Shown here: piece after piece, positions 36,901 through 52,600 of the stretch
Layout: every line of letters starts with the position of its first letter
How positions within the stretch are numbered: position 1 is the stretch's first letter
Assembly: GCA_034687125.1 (NCBI GenBank)
Contig: JAQGBZ010000010.1
Coordinates: forward strand, 434,001 to 498,000
Reading direction: 5' to 3'
DNA: 64,000 nt
DNA from: Neelides folsomi
Taxonomy: Eukaryota > Arthropoda > Collembola > Neelipleona > Neelidae
The notes under the pieces: generated by a model
Seen by the model: only the letters and a program-made list of their open reading frames with translations
The model's database searches: none
What the model was told of the DNA's origin: nothing
Made by a program: the position numbers and the translations under genes

Positions 36901-39900
36901 AAATTCATTTCGAACTCATCAATTCCAACTTGGAGCTCAAATGAGAATTGTGGCCTAGATAGGATCTTCTCTGCTTCGTTGAGCCCTTCCCGGCTACTGC
37001 TTTCCCAATAAATTATGGAAGCTGGTGTAAAGTAAATACATAATTACAGTTGATGGAACTGGAAGAAACAATGATAGCGACCGCTGTGAAATCTCAATTC
37101 ATTCCGCTACCATATAATTACTCACGGAAAAAGAATTCTTGCTTAAATTCAAATATTGATATTAAGAAAGATCTTATAACCTGTTTCAACCTATGCTTTT
37201 ACTACATCCAACACATGTACCTATCTCTATTTTCTCTATAAGTATTATAAAGACATTATGTATTCTTATTATAACAAATAACATAACTATTGTACATAAG
37301 AGCAGTTTTGGTATTGATATAATGCTGTGTTCATGTGTGATACTGTGGAAATGTAAGGAGGGTAAGAGGAGAATGGCTGTGCCTAAAGGTAGTAAGTTAA
37401 CTGATTGAAGAGAGATGAGCGGGTAAAGACTAATTACTCACAATCCATTCCACTCATCAAGAAATGATGAGGAGGTTTCTGAGCAATTAGTACCTCATCC
37501 TTTTCTCTTATTCACGTCCTTCTTCAACTCTTTCGGCTCTGTTATTATTTATTTCATGAGTTGAACCAGAGACTTCTTACTATTTCGTTACTTTTCTGTT
37601 GGGATTTGAAAGGCAATTTACAAATGTCGACCCTTCAAGTTTCCTTCATTTAATAAAACGTCGCAAATGTTGATTGCTGGAAAAAACGCATTTTAATCTT
37701 TTTAACACTGATTAATTATTCTTAAATGTTTGATTGCCCACCGACGACATATTAATGATGTGTAATATGTGCTCTTTATAAGTTAATGATTATGATTACA
37801 TTGCGTTTATATCTGTATGTATGTAATCATTTTATGCAAAGATATTATATATACCCTATTTACAAAAAGATAAGATCCTTGAATATTTTCTTTTTGTTAA
37901 ATTTTAGTTAATATTTGTACATTAGAGACGAATAAAACTTTAATTGTTAGAATTTTCTCATACAATATTTATCACAGGGCATTTTATACTAATTTTATAA
38001 GACAAATTATTTTACAATATTGTGTTGAAATGGAGTAAGGTGTGGGACGAGTCGTTGTCGTAAAAGTTAATAAATTGGATATGAAGCCTAAAAGCAAAGT
38101 CAGTGATTTAGTATTCATTGTAATTTGTAAGGTTTGAACTGTTAAGTCAATTTTGGTTGTGAATGATAGACATCCTTCATTTTATTGCATGTGTTGCAAT
38201 TTATTTGAGACAATTATTAGGGGGAGTATATGAGCATGGCGAGACAATATGGAGAGTCTGTCAGTTTTATTGTTTCCTTTCCCTTCCTAATATTATTATC
38301 ATGGCACTTCCCTTCCACGGCCGGAGATGTTGAAGGCAAATCCTCGTCTAATTCTTGTAAATGGACGACGCTAATATGGATGATAATAGAAAGTGAGGTT
38401 CGCGCGAACAATGTGGCCTTTGACTCCCGACCACGACTCAAAAGAGGGAAAGAATGGCTGAAGGCGTCTTGAAACACCGAATGACTCTTCCCTATAATAA
38501 TAAATAATAAGGCTTAAGAGAAGACTCTCGAGTGGACCAAATGGTGTAACAATAAAAGGAGGAATAAAGGGGATTTGTTTTCTAAAACATTTCACCATTC
38601 ACAAGTCCTTTCATCTTCCAAGTCCGGAGTTCGGACGCATGAAACATAATTATTTCTGTGACATCGAAAGGAAGCGAGGATTTCTCATCTAGGTGTAAAT
38701 TCATCAATTGTTTCCTCTTCAAATCCTACCCAGAAATTTCACATAGCTCCCAGCACATCCCATTACACCGATAAGCCACCGTTTGTCTCCCTAAAATTCA
38801 CCGCCTACCATAAAACTTTTCACTCCCCTTTCAAATATTCAAAAACGTTCAATTACAATGTTAAACTCATTTTTTGAAATGGAAATAAATATTAATGGGA
38901 AATATTAAAACTTAAAAGAAGAAACGTCGCTAACAAATCGTAAATAAATAAAATTAAATAACGAGTTTGGTATAATACTTACATACATAATTTACTTATC
39001 AAAAGAACTTTAATTTAATTCGATCCACATTGAGATGTACAGCGTAGGTAGGTACGTGACAATGGGAATGTCATGGGCAATGGATATAATATGGAAAGAC
39101 CATTTTGAGAGACCATTTAATATTCGTAAGTTAAATAAAGGTCTTTCGGAAGCTTAAAGGACTTTTTACAATTGAATACATGAGGGGTCTATTAAACCCT
39201 TTTATCACCTTTCCAATTCCCATCAAAATTAGTCGTTTTTAAGTACTTGAGTCTCGAGTACTAATATACATATAATAAATGCTATGAGAAGGCAAATTCT
39301 CCGACACCTGAAGCATTCTATAATTGTTCTTTCCAAATTCCCATTAGGGTCCAAAGAGACGCTTTTTCATTTATTGTTATTTTATTTGTCCATCGAATTA
39401 CAAGTACTAAAAGCTAGAGGTTTCACCAAAGGGTTGAGTCGCCGAATGTATATTTGAAAGTTTAGTACGACGGAAATCTTTTTGATAATTTTTTCCAAGA
39501 AAACTCACTCAGCATGAAATATTTAAGTTGGTCATGATATGTCTCATAATCCATGTAGCCTTCATGTTCAACGTTCCCCGCCTGCCTTAAGGAGGATTTG
39601 TGTCGTAAAAAATAAATATTAATATAAATGTGTTCAACAATTTGTATCCCTTCAAGTCCCTTCCCCAAACTCACCGATTACCTTGAAAAACAAAGAAAAT
39701 CTCATTAAGTTCCTTATTTTTACATTCTCATTTCCTCTGAACCTTTTACATCCATAATTGAAGGGATTAGGTGAAAACCCAAGGGCTTTGACTATTAGGT
39801 AAAATGTGCTAGACAGCTTGTCAGCTGCCTTTTGTTTTCCAAGAAGACATTTAAAATCCAAAGGACTGACGGAAACGAAGGGAACTCCATTGAAGAGCTA

Positions 39901-40089
39901 TACGTGCCGCTTTGCCTCGTGTTCTCTTCCCGCATCGGGGGAATTGAATTCGAGACTTTGGACTCTGATTGTTGTCTTCTTAGGAGGGCATGTGCGCGTG
40001 AGAGGAGCATCAGTTATTAATGACCTGTTGAGTCTTGGCTTATTAAAAGACATGAGAAGGGGAAAGAGAGGTTTGCGGGGAGCTGTTAA

Positions 40090-40480
40090 GATCATTAATG
40101 GGTAGTGGGAATCGGCGGGACGGAGGATCGTGGGACCCATTCACCTATTGATTCCATTCTGAGTAGGTGGGTAGTGCTAAGGGGCAAACACCTCCAACGA
40201 AGAGGCCTCCCGACCTCCTGCTGATCACATTTCGGCTCCCATGTAAATATCATTGAGTGGGGGAGCCGCCGAAGAGAAGATGCCTTCAAGAGAGTTGTAA
40301 ACGTCGACGCCGCCCTTTCAACTCTCCCACAATGGGCAGGCGAAGGAAATGAAGCCATACGAATTTTCCTCGTCCAAATCAACAGTTATTGTTCTCCTCA
40401 ATGGGCAGGAACATGTGAAATTCCTCCCTTTTCATTCCTCCCAACCTTTACCGGCTCAGCCACCCTGGAAAACGGCCGAA
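40090..40480. other. GC-rich island upstream of Wnt1
   Basis: Higher GC than its surroundings, with several overlapping open frames on both strands and none with family features. The position, 3-4 kb upstream of the Wnt1 start codon, makes a regulatory role plausible. This is inference from position and composition. Confidence 0.35.
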
Positions 40481-43400
40481 GGGCTGAAAAAAGAAAATCA
40501 TTTCACCGGCTCCTTTGCCCATTTCATAAACATCATCAAATTCATACTTACTAAATCATCCAATAATAATAGGACTGCTGTAAAGTTTCGGGCCTTTTCT
40601 TGAGGTGTTGAAGGAACATTTCTCCCTTTCCCAAAGTCTGTCAAAATTCCTTTTAATGACATTTGGCAAAGTGCATGGGTAAATACTGGTTGTATTCTGT
40701 TACGAGTAATTTGGGATTTCAAGGCTTCGTCTTATAAATGGAGACTTCAAGCGGATGTAATGACTTGAAAGAAAGCACGTGGATACTTTAAGTCCACTTC
40801 ATTATGCAGAAACAGAAAAAATTAAATCAACAAACAATTAACTTTGATTTTAATTTTTTATGTTGTAAAAATTATTCATGAAGAATGCTTACTACTTACT
40901 TAAAGCTAGAATTATTTTACGAGAATCACTTCAATAGGAGCAAAAGGTAATTGATATCTATTCTATTTAAATATTTGGATGTATGCCAAACAAATATGGA
41001 TGGTTATTTAAATGATTACAAGTGTTGAATCCCTTTGAATTTCAAGCTATCTTAATTAATAACTATAATTATAATTATGCAACATTTATTATTTTATACC
41101 ATTAGCAAATAATTTAGTGTTATTAAAAAATTATAATGTTGAACCCAACAAAAATGAATAGATTTAAATATTAGTATTACAATCAGTGTAATAATAAGCA
41201 ATTGAACAGGAAAGGATCAAACACTGGTTTTCATTCCCTTCTTGGAAAAGAGGAAGATGAAGGAAGAGTGGAGAAAATGGATTTTTGATTACGCGTTCGT
41301 CTAGCAAAGAAGGAGTTTTGGATCTCTGCAAAAGTCAGGTCCCGTGGTTTTAAAATGATATGGCATTGGAATTTATTTGATTACTCAAAGTCAGAACTGA
41401 CAAGAGAAGGGGAAGGAGAGTACAAAAAATAAAATTATTAGCCAAAGTCGTTTGAAGAGAAGGGGAGAAGATAACTCACGACCTTTTTGATTCAAATCGT
41501 CTTCAAACCAGATTTTCAAGATGAAATTCACGACAAAGTGCCACATTACGCTATACATACACATCCTCTCTTGTATTTATGTATGCAACTCATCCTCTTA
41601 TCATCTCCTTTATTAGAGACCCATGTTGCAATTTATATCGCGAGCCTTTGGTCTCAGGATTAAACACAAAGTTTAAGCTTTTCACAGAATTCACTCATGA
41701 CTCATGACTTGTAATCATAACCGAAAGTCCTTTAGAAAAATCCATAAAACATAATATCATCCACTATGGAACATTTCAACAAAATGATTACCATCATCCT
41801 CTTGCATTTTTCTAAACCCGCACTTCTCCTAACATTATTACTCAAATGAATAAATCCGCATCAGTTCAAAAGACACCTAATAATTCTCATCGTGGAACAT
41901 TATTTGTAGGCTAATTCCCTCAGTTTATATTGCAATTTGCATATAAAATGCATTTCCATGTAATGTAACTTTAAGAATGGTTAAGGTCGATTAAAGTAAA
42001 AGTTCTATTAACTTATATCAGAAGTGAACAATAGGACAAATAATATTCAAATGAAGTTTTTTACACTTTGTATGTTGAGAATCTCGTTTCAGTTCTGTTT
42101 TCAATTAATGCAAGCAGATCCAAGATACATGGAATCATCGAAGACTCTGGAAACTCAAAAGACGAGTATTATAAATGTGAATTGAATTCTTGCATAAATA
42201 ATTCCAAGTAGTGAAATTCCAAAGATCGACTTACTTCCAATTACCTCCACGTTAAAACAAAGCCCATGAAATATCTTCTTATGCATTTGCCACATCTTTA
42301 TTACTTATAAATGAGCATATTTGTTAAGTGTTTTTGAATTCCTGAATAAGTCATGCTATGTTTACTGTATAACCATTTTGAATGAAAATCATCGATGCGT
42401 AATTCATAAAGAAATAAGCATAAGTTTCCCAATTAAGCCTAAATTGAAATTCCCCATGGTGGCTGTGTCTGGGAGAAAAGAAAAAGTGGAAAGAATCTGA
42501 GGATCAAGTGCATGTGAGCATGTGAGGTGTTTGAGGAATTGGGGGCCATTAGAATGTGCATTGGAAGGTGTGTATGCAAATTTGTGGATTGGTGGTGTTG
42601 GATCGTGGATTGGGGCGGGCCGAGAGGATGGGCAGAGAAGGGGAGAGAGGGAGAAGGCCCGAATCGCTCACGTCTCCTTCCAAACCATCCCTTATGAATG
42701 GCGTGCGAAGTAGCCTATAGCCTTTAGTCTCTTCCCCATCTCCTTTTCCTCTCCACGTTCGTTAAAGGACATTAAGGCACATTTACCCTCATTACCTCCG
42801 AATATCGATGTTGTGGAACTCAGGCAGCTCAACTCACCGCACACAACCAGTCCAATAAGTGAGGCTCTTTCAAACCCCATGGGAATTTTTTGAGGAAAAG
42901 GGCCGAGGTTGGAGAAGTCCGAGTCAGTTGAAGACCTCACCTGAGTTTGGTCACACCGCCCTCGCCCACACTTATCTTGGAGGAAATGTGAGGAGGTCAC
43001 CGGAAGTGGGAGAAGAAAGGAGACCCAGCCTTTGATTGCATTTCCATCATGTTCCTCTCGTCGAGTGTCATCATATTCATCGCACCCGAACATCTCCTCC
43101 ATACAAGACTGTGTCATTTGTACTTCAAATATTTGGCCATTGCAACTGAAAGGAAATGGGCTGCGAAATGACTCGGCCCACTGACACTCCCAATTTACCC
43201 CTTCATTGATCAGAGAGAATTGGGAAGAAGAAGAGAGATTGTGAGTGAAAGTGTATTTTTGGCCAAACTATTCGCAATTGGAAAATGAGACTGAAGAGTT
43301 CTTAAGAGGAGCGAGGGGAATTGGAGGATTGTGATTTAATCTGGGTGATTGACAGCGAGACGGATTTGAGACAACGTGATCTTTATTCTCCTTTTGTGAG

Positions 43401-43641
43401 GCTGAGAGAGAAGCTCCTGCTCCAAAGCGAGACTTCTGAATCAATTGTTTCCTTTGTGTACAATGGGGATGTGAAGTGAGGGATGAGATCAGTATAGGAA
43501 TGATAGGATATAATAATATTAGATCGGTGGGAATCAATTGGACATCCTTTTGAATGGCGAGAAGATCTTAAACCACATAGGACGAACAAATATTATGCAA
43601 ATGGACTTGAAAGTAAGAATTCATTCTTGGAACGCGGGAAG

Positions 43642-46600
43642 ATGAGGCCAACTGTGTCAGTTTTGGTTGTGATCATTGGATTCGCACTAATGATTTTTGT
43701 AGGGTCAATGGTTCCACAGTCGTCTGCAAGAATTCCAAGGGGGAGAGGTCGAGGGAGCAAATGGTGGTAAGTTCATTTAAAAATTTAAAAATCTTCGATT
43801 CATAAATACTTAAGCTCATATAACTTTTAAAATTGATTTTTCCAATTTTCCCAATTTTGACCTAAAAAATGATGAATGGGGTAAAAAATATTTTTCAATG
43901 AATGATTGACTCAGGGATGAAGGGAAGTTGAAAAGGAGAATAAAAGAATTTGGGGTTCAAAGACGGGGTTTGAATTTGAACGGTTTTCTCAGCTGTAATT
44001 TAATGAGATGTTTTCATGTAAGAATGAATACAAAATCTGAGAAGATGATGAAAAGAGAACCCTAATAATATTTGTGAGTAAATTGGAAGAGATTCGGGGT
44101 TCCCATTGAGTCCTTCTTCTCTATTACTCCCAAACTGAATATTATGTATAATATATAAATTTTATATAATAAATATTCTTTCAAAGAGTGGGGTTGAATA
44201 ATAAAGCTAAATGACGTATGTGGAGGGAATTCATAAGACTCATGTCCCAACGAAAAGGGTACCTTTTACCGGGTGGTGTTGAAAAACCTGCAGGTACCTT
44301 TGCGACTTTTTTCGGCAGCTTTTCTTTGTTTTTTCTGTGCCGAACCCTTAACTCATCCCAACTTGTAGTTGAGATAATTGAGATTGGAAGTGAGTGAGTT
44401 GGTCACAAAGGAACCTTTCTTCAACCGTGTTACCGCACCTTGCCTCTTACAACATGCCGTATTTCATTTTTCAACTCCAAAATGCATTTGTATCTACAGA
44501 TATTGTAAATGTCCATGCTTTTATAAATACTCCACACAATTCACACAGTATAGAAAGAATGAATACGCACATTTTAATTCTGAAACTACTAATAGAATAT
44601 GACGTATTCTAATAATAAGAAATGTAAAATCATTGTGGATTTAACTTACTCAATGTACAAATAAAAATGGCAATTTAAACATTTTAAGGACGAACATTAA
44701 TATTTGCATTGCATTGTGTATTTATGTCAAATTCTTACATCTTGAGGAAAACTCAATTCTTATAAATACCTGCATGTGCATATGTGTAGATTCATAATAC
44801 TACTTACTACTAATTAGTTTTTCATAGTTAGCCAAAAGTTAATTTAATTTTACTGTTATATTGGTATATGTAAATACAAATATTTTTTTTGTTAATTTGC
44901 TTGATCATGATTTAACTAAAATTACGAGGTGATAAAACCCAATTCCTGATTTTGTCCAATGAACTAAGCTGACCTAATAACCAGGGCATCGTTGGATTTA
45001 GTGTGGATTGAATAGGTAAAGAGGAGGCAAAGATGTGTAAGTAATTGACGGCAGTATGAAAAGTGTGAGAGCTCTGAAGAGGCTCTCATTTCAATTGTGT
45101 GGAGAGGGTCGAGGTGTTTATAATGTAAGGGGATTCTTCTCTGCATGTAAGGATTGAGTAGCTCTTAACGTGGGGGTTTGTAAGGGTCCGTTAGTGGAAG
45201 CCGTGTGGAAAATATATGTAAGCAAGGAAGCACTTTCGATATTTGTTGTCACTTCCTCTTTGTTCGCCTGAAGAGGATTAATTTTTAAAGTTCCATTAAA
45301 ACAGTTTTCCCTTTTCACCATCTTTCCAATTCCCATGTTTACTCCGACCCGAGGTTTAAAAGGTGGTGAGGAGAGTTGGCGAGTTCCTTGAGGCTCCACT
45401 CTAATAGCAGTCCCAAATCCGCATTGTTGGAGGTAAGGATTACCCTCCTCACTCCTGTGGCCCTTATGATAGGAATCTCAGGGAATCGAAGGAGCTCACG
45501 ACTGTCAATGAAACTTCTCCATTACAACAGGGAGAGCCGTGAAGTGGGATGGGAAGTAATAATAAGATATCTCATTGCCCAAATACCCACCCCCTCATTA
45601 TTCTCTCGAGGGATTAGCGGAAATATACACTCCTGCTAACTTTCAAGTTGAAGAAAAGAGAGTCCTCATAATGAAGGTTTAAATTTAATAATATGGGTTC
45701 ATATACTAATGTATGTACATACAGAGTGAGCATATCTGTGGTTCAGAATGTTTGGACACATGTAGATGATAGAATTAAACTCTGAGGTTTTGAAACTGTC
45801 GATGTACAATTTAGGATTATAAGAATTCATTCGTACGACTTGCATTGTCCATCTGCTTCACCCTTCATATTTACTCTTCAGACTCCTGACGAACTCACCT
45901 CCTATTATGAATGCTTGAACTCATTTCATTAGTGGCAAAGACCACACGGAGAAGAAATGGATCAAAGGAAAGCTCAAAGCTCCCACCTTCCCCAATCGCC
46001 TCTAATAGAGTGAAACACGAAGAAAGAATTCTCTTCAAATTCCTCTTGTTAATTCAACTAATTCATCGCCTCCTTCATTTCTTCCAAAATGCCTATATTA
46101 TCCAAGCCACATTGAACACATGAGAGACAAGTAGAAGGTTCACTTTACATTGTACAGTTAATCTTTATGAACATAATCAACCTCTTTCTTCCTTTTAACT
46201 TAACCTATATTTGGACCAAGGTCCATGTGCTCGTTTATTCACTTTGCCATTATTTTTAACAACCAAAACTCAACGTCATAATTATTCAATATTTCTAATT
46301 AACAGTTAGATTATAAAAAATTAATGATGATGACTTTTATTGAAGGGAAGTTAAAAGTTTAAGATCCTTAAAAACAAAAGGATTATAGTCTGAAGTCATT
46401 TTATTATTACGCAGATTAGCTCTTGATTCTGTAATGGAAGAAGGGAATTAGAAGAGGTTAATACATAGGAAACCTCGTTGAAAAAATAAATTTGTGAGAG
46501 AGAGTCTTCCAGACCTCGACGGTTTAAAACAAGAGGAAATGGAATGTGGAAGGAATCTCGAATGTCTAATGTCTCTAATCGTGCTGTCCAAGAGAGGACT

Positions 46601-49600
46601 CGAAGGCTTATAAAGGCCGCATAAAATATTCTCTCACATCCCCACCGAGAACAAGAGGTATTAGTGTAGGTATTTATTTGGAACCCAGAGAACTCAGGAG
46701 TCGTGTACAAGAAGTTGTATGTATGAAAAGAAATCCGAGTTTACCGGACTTACGACGTGTACTTCGTGGGAGAGATGGATTGGCTCCATCAGAAGCTCCT
46801 ATGTATTTCGACTTCTCTGGAGGGAGTTAAAAGGATAAGAAGTCTGAGGTGAAGGATATGATGAGAGGGAAGTGAAGAACCGATACGATCCCCACTATTG
46901 ATAATACCCGAAGAAACAAATGAGGAAAAAAGCTCCCATCTCCCGCCCCATTGTCGTCGATGTACACAATTTCGTCTGAATTCCATTGAGGACTTGGAAG
47001 ATGCTCCTTGAATTTGAATAGAATCTCATGGGAATCGAACCTCCACTCCTGACAATATCATTCTCTCCTCCTCCAAGAACCTCATCATTCATTCCAGGGC
47101 GACACGGAGTCATTTACATCCGCCTTTATCTCTGTATTTATAGTTCTTCAAACATCACGACTCAATATTTCATATCATTTTGTCACTCTTATTATAACCT
47201 TTCAGAATTGTTAATTCATGTTAAATCAATTATAAGCTATCAAAAGAAATTTGAAATTCATAATTTTATTACAGGTTGTGGTTATGTGCAAAGTATTAGA
47301 AAAGGTTGAATAGGAAATATGTATGTAAAGTCAATCATTTTATAAACAATAAGTAAGCGAGAGTGACGTATGAAGGAAGTGAATAAAGAGTTCATTTCAT
47401 GTTAAATCCGTTTCCTTTTGCCCACTTCTCATTTATGTCAACATCAATTCCTTGACAGACATAATCCCCTTTCAAATTTATTCCTTATGAGGTCCTCAAA
47501 GAGGAATGGAAGAAAAGTTGTTGAGTGCGCACGTCCTTATTCAAAACTCAAGTGCAACATTATTACAATAATTGTATAATTCAACCCTCCGCTTGCTCAT
47601 ATTTTATAACATGCATACATATAAGAGATGAACTGGTATGCATAAAATGGTTTTAACGTTTTTCATTCACTTTTATGGCATAAATTAATAAGGAAATGGT
47701 AAGGTTGATTTTTAAAAACAAAATGTAATTTTTGTTGTTTTTTGAAAATTGCACTTGCAATAATAAAGGGAGAAGAATTTTCCTCTTTGATTTGTAGGAA
47801 AGATTAGATGAAAATGGGGAATGACTCTCATGTATGTGCAGCAGCTTTCTTATCATCGTCTCATCATCATCAGTTGATTGTCAACTCCCTCTTATGACTT
47901 GACATTTTTCTCCCCCATTAAATACCAAAATCCGCATTAAACGAGGAGTTGTAATGGATAGGTCGAATGTAAATGTTCTTCTATACAAAATACAACAGCT
48001 CTTTTGTACTCATTACACGATCGAGCTTCTGCTCTCACAGAGACAAATTACATCCCTTTTTTATGCCAAATACCAATATCCATTAATTACACTTTAATTC
48101 TTCACGACCTTTCTTCTTAAACGGCCATTTGAAGGGCAGACGCTGCTAATATTGCAAAAACGAATCTTTTCATTCTCTTCTTTTTATCTTGCACTGATGC
48201 ATTTTTGATTAATTGTAAAATGTCATTTTTTCATTAAGATTTTGATTGTTAAACTACCTCATAGTTAGCATGCATTAAATAATGAATAACATGTCAAATT
48301 ATATAATTTTAATTTTTTAGGGGAATTGCAAAAGTAGGAGAACCAACGAACTTAATAGTGAATACAATACGAGGCGGAGGAATCGGAGGAAGCTATTTGG
48401 AACCAGCAGTTCAAGCTGTTTTAAGAAAAAAGCAACAACGGCTTGTGAGAGAAAATCGTGGAGTTTTAGAAGCAATTGCAAAAGGTGCCAATGAAGCAAT
48501 TCAAGAATGCAAACATCAATTTAGGAATCGAAGGTGGAATTGTCCAACCAAGGCCTTCTGGAGAGGAAAAAACCTCTTTGGAAAAATTGTCGACAAAGGT
48601 GAGGATGAGAATTTTTATTAATGTAGCAATAAAAATTAGTTATTGTTAGATATTCATAAGGATTTTAGTTGATCCAAATTACCTTTTACGACCCATTGTG
48701 CCTTTTGATTTATTTTACAAAGAAAGAAAAGGAAAATTAGGTCTTTGAAATCATTCTTCAAAGGTTGGGAATAAAGGAAGATATCTAAATGTATTAGAAA
48801 TCTCGGTTTGTCCTCCGGGTATGTCTGAGGAATTGAGAGAAGTGAGAGTGTGGGTTCATCCTCTCCTGATTGCCCTTTATTATTTGAGGCTCCGTAATCC
48901 TGAGAGAGGGATGCATTTCATTACCATTTGCATACCAGACCCTTTCCTCCCCATTCACAGCCGGCTAAAATTAATTACAAACTATGATCCATTCATTTGT
49001 CATGGGAGGACGGGAGGAATCTCCGCCGTTTAAATAGCGTTTACGAACAAATCTCATAAAATCTCATTATCCATTTCCCATATGCTCAATTAACATCCTC
49101 CCTTCAGCTCTTTACAGGTACATTAGCTTCCTCCCTTTTACATCTTGACGCCCTAATACCTTAACCTTTTTGAAGAAAAAAAACCACCAAATCATTTTTA
49201 TATTTCTGTCGAAGTAATGAAGCAAGAGATCTATAAATATTGATAATGTTCTTGTGATATTGCCATATTTAAATCTCATCGTTTAAATTTATAATTTTCG
49301 GTCAGTATAATAAGTATTTGCATAATTAAACGTGAGACATAAAAATATATATTACTAAATGTGGGAAACTATAAAATACGAGACAAATGAGTTTTTACTT
49401 TTTTTAGTAAGAACAAATAGAAAAACAACCTGTTTCTAATATTTTTCCGTCTTTATAATTTTTAAATGTAAGATTTTGCATTTCATCTTTTTCTCTTTGT
49501 TAAACTTCTCGATCTGTCTGTGAGAGAGAATCCCGTTGAGATATCAATTAAGTGTCCTGACCAAAGTTTCTGTCTATCAATTTTATTCTCCACTTTCCTA

Positions 49601-52600
49601 TCTTTTTACATGAACCTACTTTGATTTATTCTCCTTTTAATGCTTCTTCCACACTAAATTCTACTTTTAATCTAAAAAGTATTAAACCTTAAAAGCCTTT
49701 TACCATTTTACCTTTTATAATTACTCAAAAAACAACCAGTTGCTCCCATACGAAAATTCAATATCTCTAATGGAAGACCGCAATAGTGTACATCTATGTG
49801 AACTTTTATTTCAAGACTTGAAAACCCAGAAATTCCAGAAGTTGATGACAAATTGGAAATAAACATAATAAATATTTTTAAAGTTAGTTTAAAATGTTAA
49901 CAAATAAGGTTGTTTGTAGAATGAGCAAATTGAGATTTTCTTCAAAAGTATTCTACGAATTATAAGATAATTTATTTACAAAGAAATTTATGAAAATGTA
50001 TAGGAAGAAAATTATTTAACACCAAATTCGGTGAATATGATCTTATGAAAGAAAACACGATGGAAGAGAATCTCCTACTTGTTTCTTTATAGATTTTAGA
50101 CAATAGGCGACTTTACTTTGGTGGCTTCTTTCTCGAATGCTGATTCACGTCTTCTCTCTTTGAGGGCGGTTATCTTTAATGGCTCTTCCCAAACACCTGT
50201 GGCTTTTTCTCCGCCTCCTTCTTTCTTTTATCATTTCATCCTTCAACTCTTTCTTCTCCCTTAATTACAATTTAAATCTCTTCCTTTCCAATTTTAATAA
50301 TATATCAATATTTGAAAGGGATAATTTAAGGTCCAGGTCCAATTCCACTCTGACTACATAAACGTTCAAATATCTGACAAACATGTAAGATTGATAAGTA
50401 TTATATAATTTTTAATTAATAAAGATACTCATCCATTATTTGTTGATGTATCCATTTATAAATTATTTATATTCTTTTATAATACTTTTATGTATCTACA
50501 GATATGCTGTTCTCCGGTTGTATTTTTAATAGTGGCAAGGAAGGGTTTTCTTTGAGATAATATATCAGAGCTTGCGTGATGTAAATCGTTTGCATTCATT
50601 AAGTCATCGTGGTTTACCTGTTGCATGCCGGGTGGGCGAGTATCCCCATCAATATCAAGCTCCAGAACACACCGTCCGAGAGAGAAAGAGATGTAGAGAT
50701 TAGATAGAAGGAATGAGAGCCGACTCACTACCACACATTCGGAATAAAGTCTTTATAACTACTCATCCCTATCTCTATTACTTCATTTGAAATGAATGTG
50801 GGAGACGAACAGTTATCATAACGTAGAGATGTATATTCACTAATAATAGAATATAAGAAATTGAGGATCATATAATCCCAAGTTCTAAACTATTTATATA
50901 AAGTCCATCTTGACATACCTTGAAGAAAAAGAGGATTAATGGTCCTCATTTGTTTCTTGGATATGTGAGCTAATTCGGGAAGAAAAGTATGCCCATGTCA
51001 GGTCTTATTACATTTACCATCTACTTTCTATGAATTCTTTATTTCTCTAAAAGAATTATCTGTTGTGGGCTATTTAACTATCTGAGATTTATGAGGATGA
51101 GAAGAATTACTCTAAAGAAAGACAAATTAGCTCAGAGAAATATTTAAGAAGAGTGGCAAGTATGCAAATATCATAGACTTTATTGCTTTCCTCTTTGTGA
51201 ATGTTCCTTAAAAGACGCGGTTCACACGAGTAATTATCATTATTAATGGGCCCGCATTAGCCACTTTGTTCATTCATCTAGTCTGGAAAGTTTATATCTA
51301 AATTTGTTCATATTGAAGGGAAATAAATGGACGTAATGAACCTGTTCCCTTTTCCTTTTATCCACATTCTGCACATTTTAATGCAAAGCAGATAGGCACT
51401 GAGTGGTTGAATTTATAACGAGTAACCTCATTTGTTTTCATTCCATGGAGGATGTTTGAATACATTATCGAATGTTGGAGATGAAGATGGGAGCTCATCA
51501 TTTCCCTCCAGGCTCACTGGGAGATCGAATGAATTGAGATTTTGAGTCTGAGAGGGAAGGAGCTCGAAGAGGAGGACAAAAATGATAAAGTAGCAATTCA
51601 TTAGGGAGGCCTAGAAAGGGAAAAGCTATTAAAACGAGCCGTGTGTGTTGGGAGTCCGGTCGGATCCATACAGATGAAAAATCCAAAGGCCCCCCTGATG
51701 AGAACACCTTGCTGGGACCCGTCGTACTTAAGTGCTAACTTAATTTCTTCGCCTTGACTGCCTCCGACTCCAACGCCGCCCTGCTCCCCTCTTGTATGTA
51801 TTTCACTGAAAATGGAAATGGAAACCCGACATTACCTCTTGCCTAATAGCGTCAAGATAAGATCTAAATTGGGTACTTCGCTATAAATCATAAAGGGGAG
51901 CGGGCGAGAAGATTCAAACCTTCTATTCGTTTTTTACTCCTCTTCCTATTTAGATTTCACGTGTGAGGGTTTTCTTCCGATTCACACTCTTAAAAGAAAC
52001 GGCTTTAGAAATAGAAGGATTAGGACGAGTACAACGCATTCATATGAGTACCTATATATATTTAATGTATAAGTAGATATTTCCACTAATAACTCATTTT
52101 TTGCTCGTTAAAAAAAGAATCTGGGATTTAGAGACCCTGTTATTAAATATCATTTCGAGTTAAAAGATATGTCTTTTCCATATGAGTACAATTACACCTA
52201 CATTTGTTCTATTTGTTGACTGTCATTGTGGTCCTGGATGTGGAGATGGGGGGATGAAATCGGCTCTCCGGCCTCTAATATACCTTTATTACCTTCATCA
52301 TCCTCCTAATGGAGAGGAGAAAGAAGGAAATGCGGAGAGATATGAGCCGTGGGGATCCCTTTGTATTCACATTCTTATCTCATGCCCTCCACGAGAGGTA
52401 ATGTAATTCCTTATGTAATCTCATATGGATCCATTATGTTTTCCTCTTTTACATCTTTCAGAACCTCCCATTTAATGGAGTTCCGCTTTCTGCCCAGCTT
52501 TCTCGCCACACTTCAAAACCAATTTGCTCTCAATTTATAAGTTTAAAGGTCAAATATATAATATTTGATTTTTGATTTAATCTATTTTAAAGCCTTTATC

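Larger units (their letters stand above)
29919..43641. other. 13.7-kb gene desert upstream of Wnt1
   Basis: No supported gene on either strand. From about 31 kb onward the sequence becomes visibly less AT-rich than the region before it and shows few repeats. Short GC-rich islands occur near 31.15-31.40, 33.73-33.99 and 40.09-40.48 kb. Given its place upstream of a patterning gene, this is the natural location for Wnt1 enhancers, which is inference. The longest open frame (minus, 42692-43117) has no recognisable feature. Confidence 0.45.

Noticed and set aside
42692..43117. 141-residue open frame on the minus strand just upstream of Wnt1
   Set aside because: No domain, odd composition for a protein, no splice partner, and located in mixed-composition DNA where long chance frames occur.
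44255..44300. Palindromic-looking GGGTACCTTTT sequence near the start of Wnt1 intron 1
   Set aside because: The palindrome is short and imperfect and within what chance would give.
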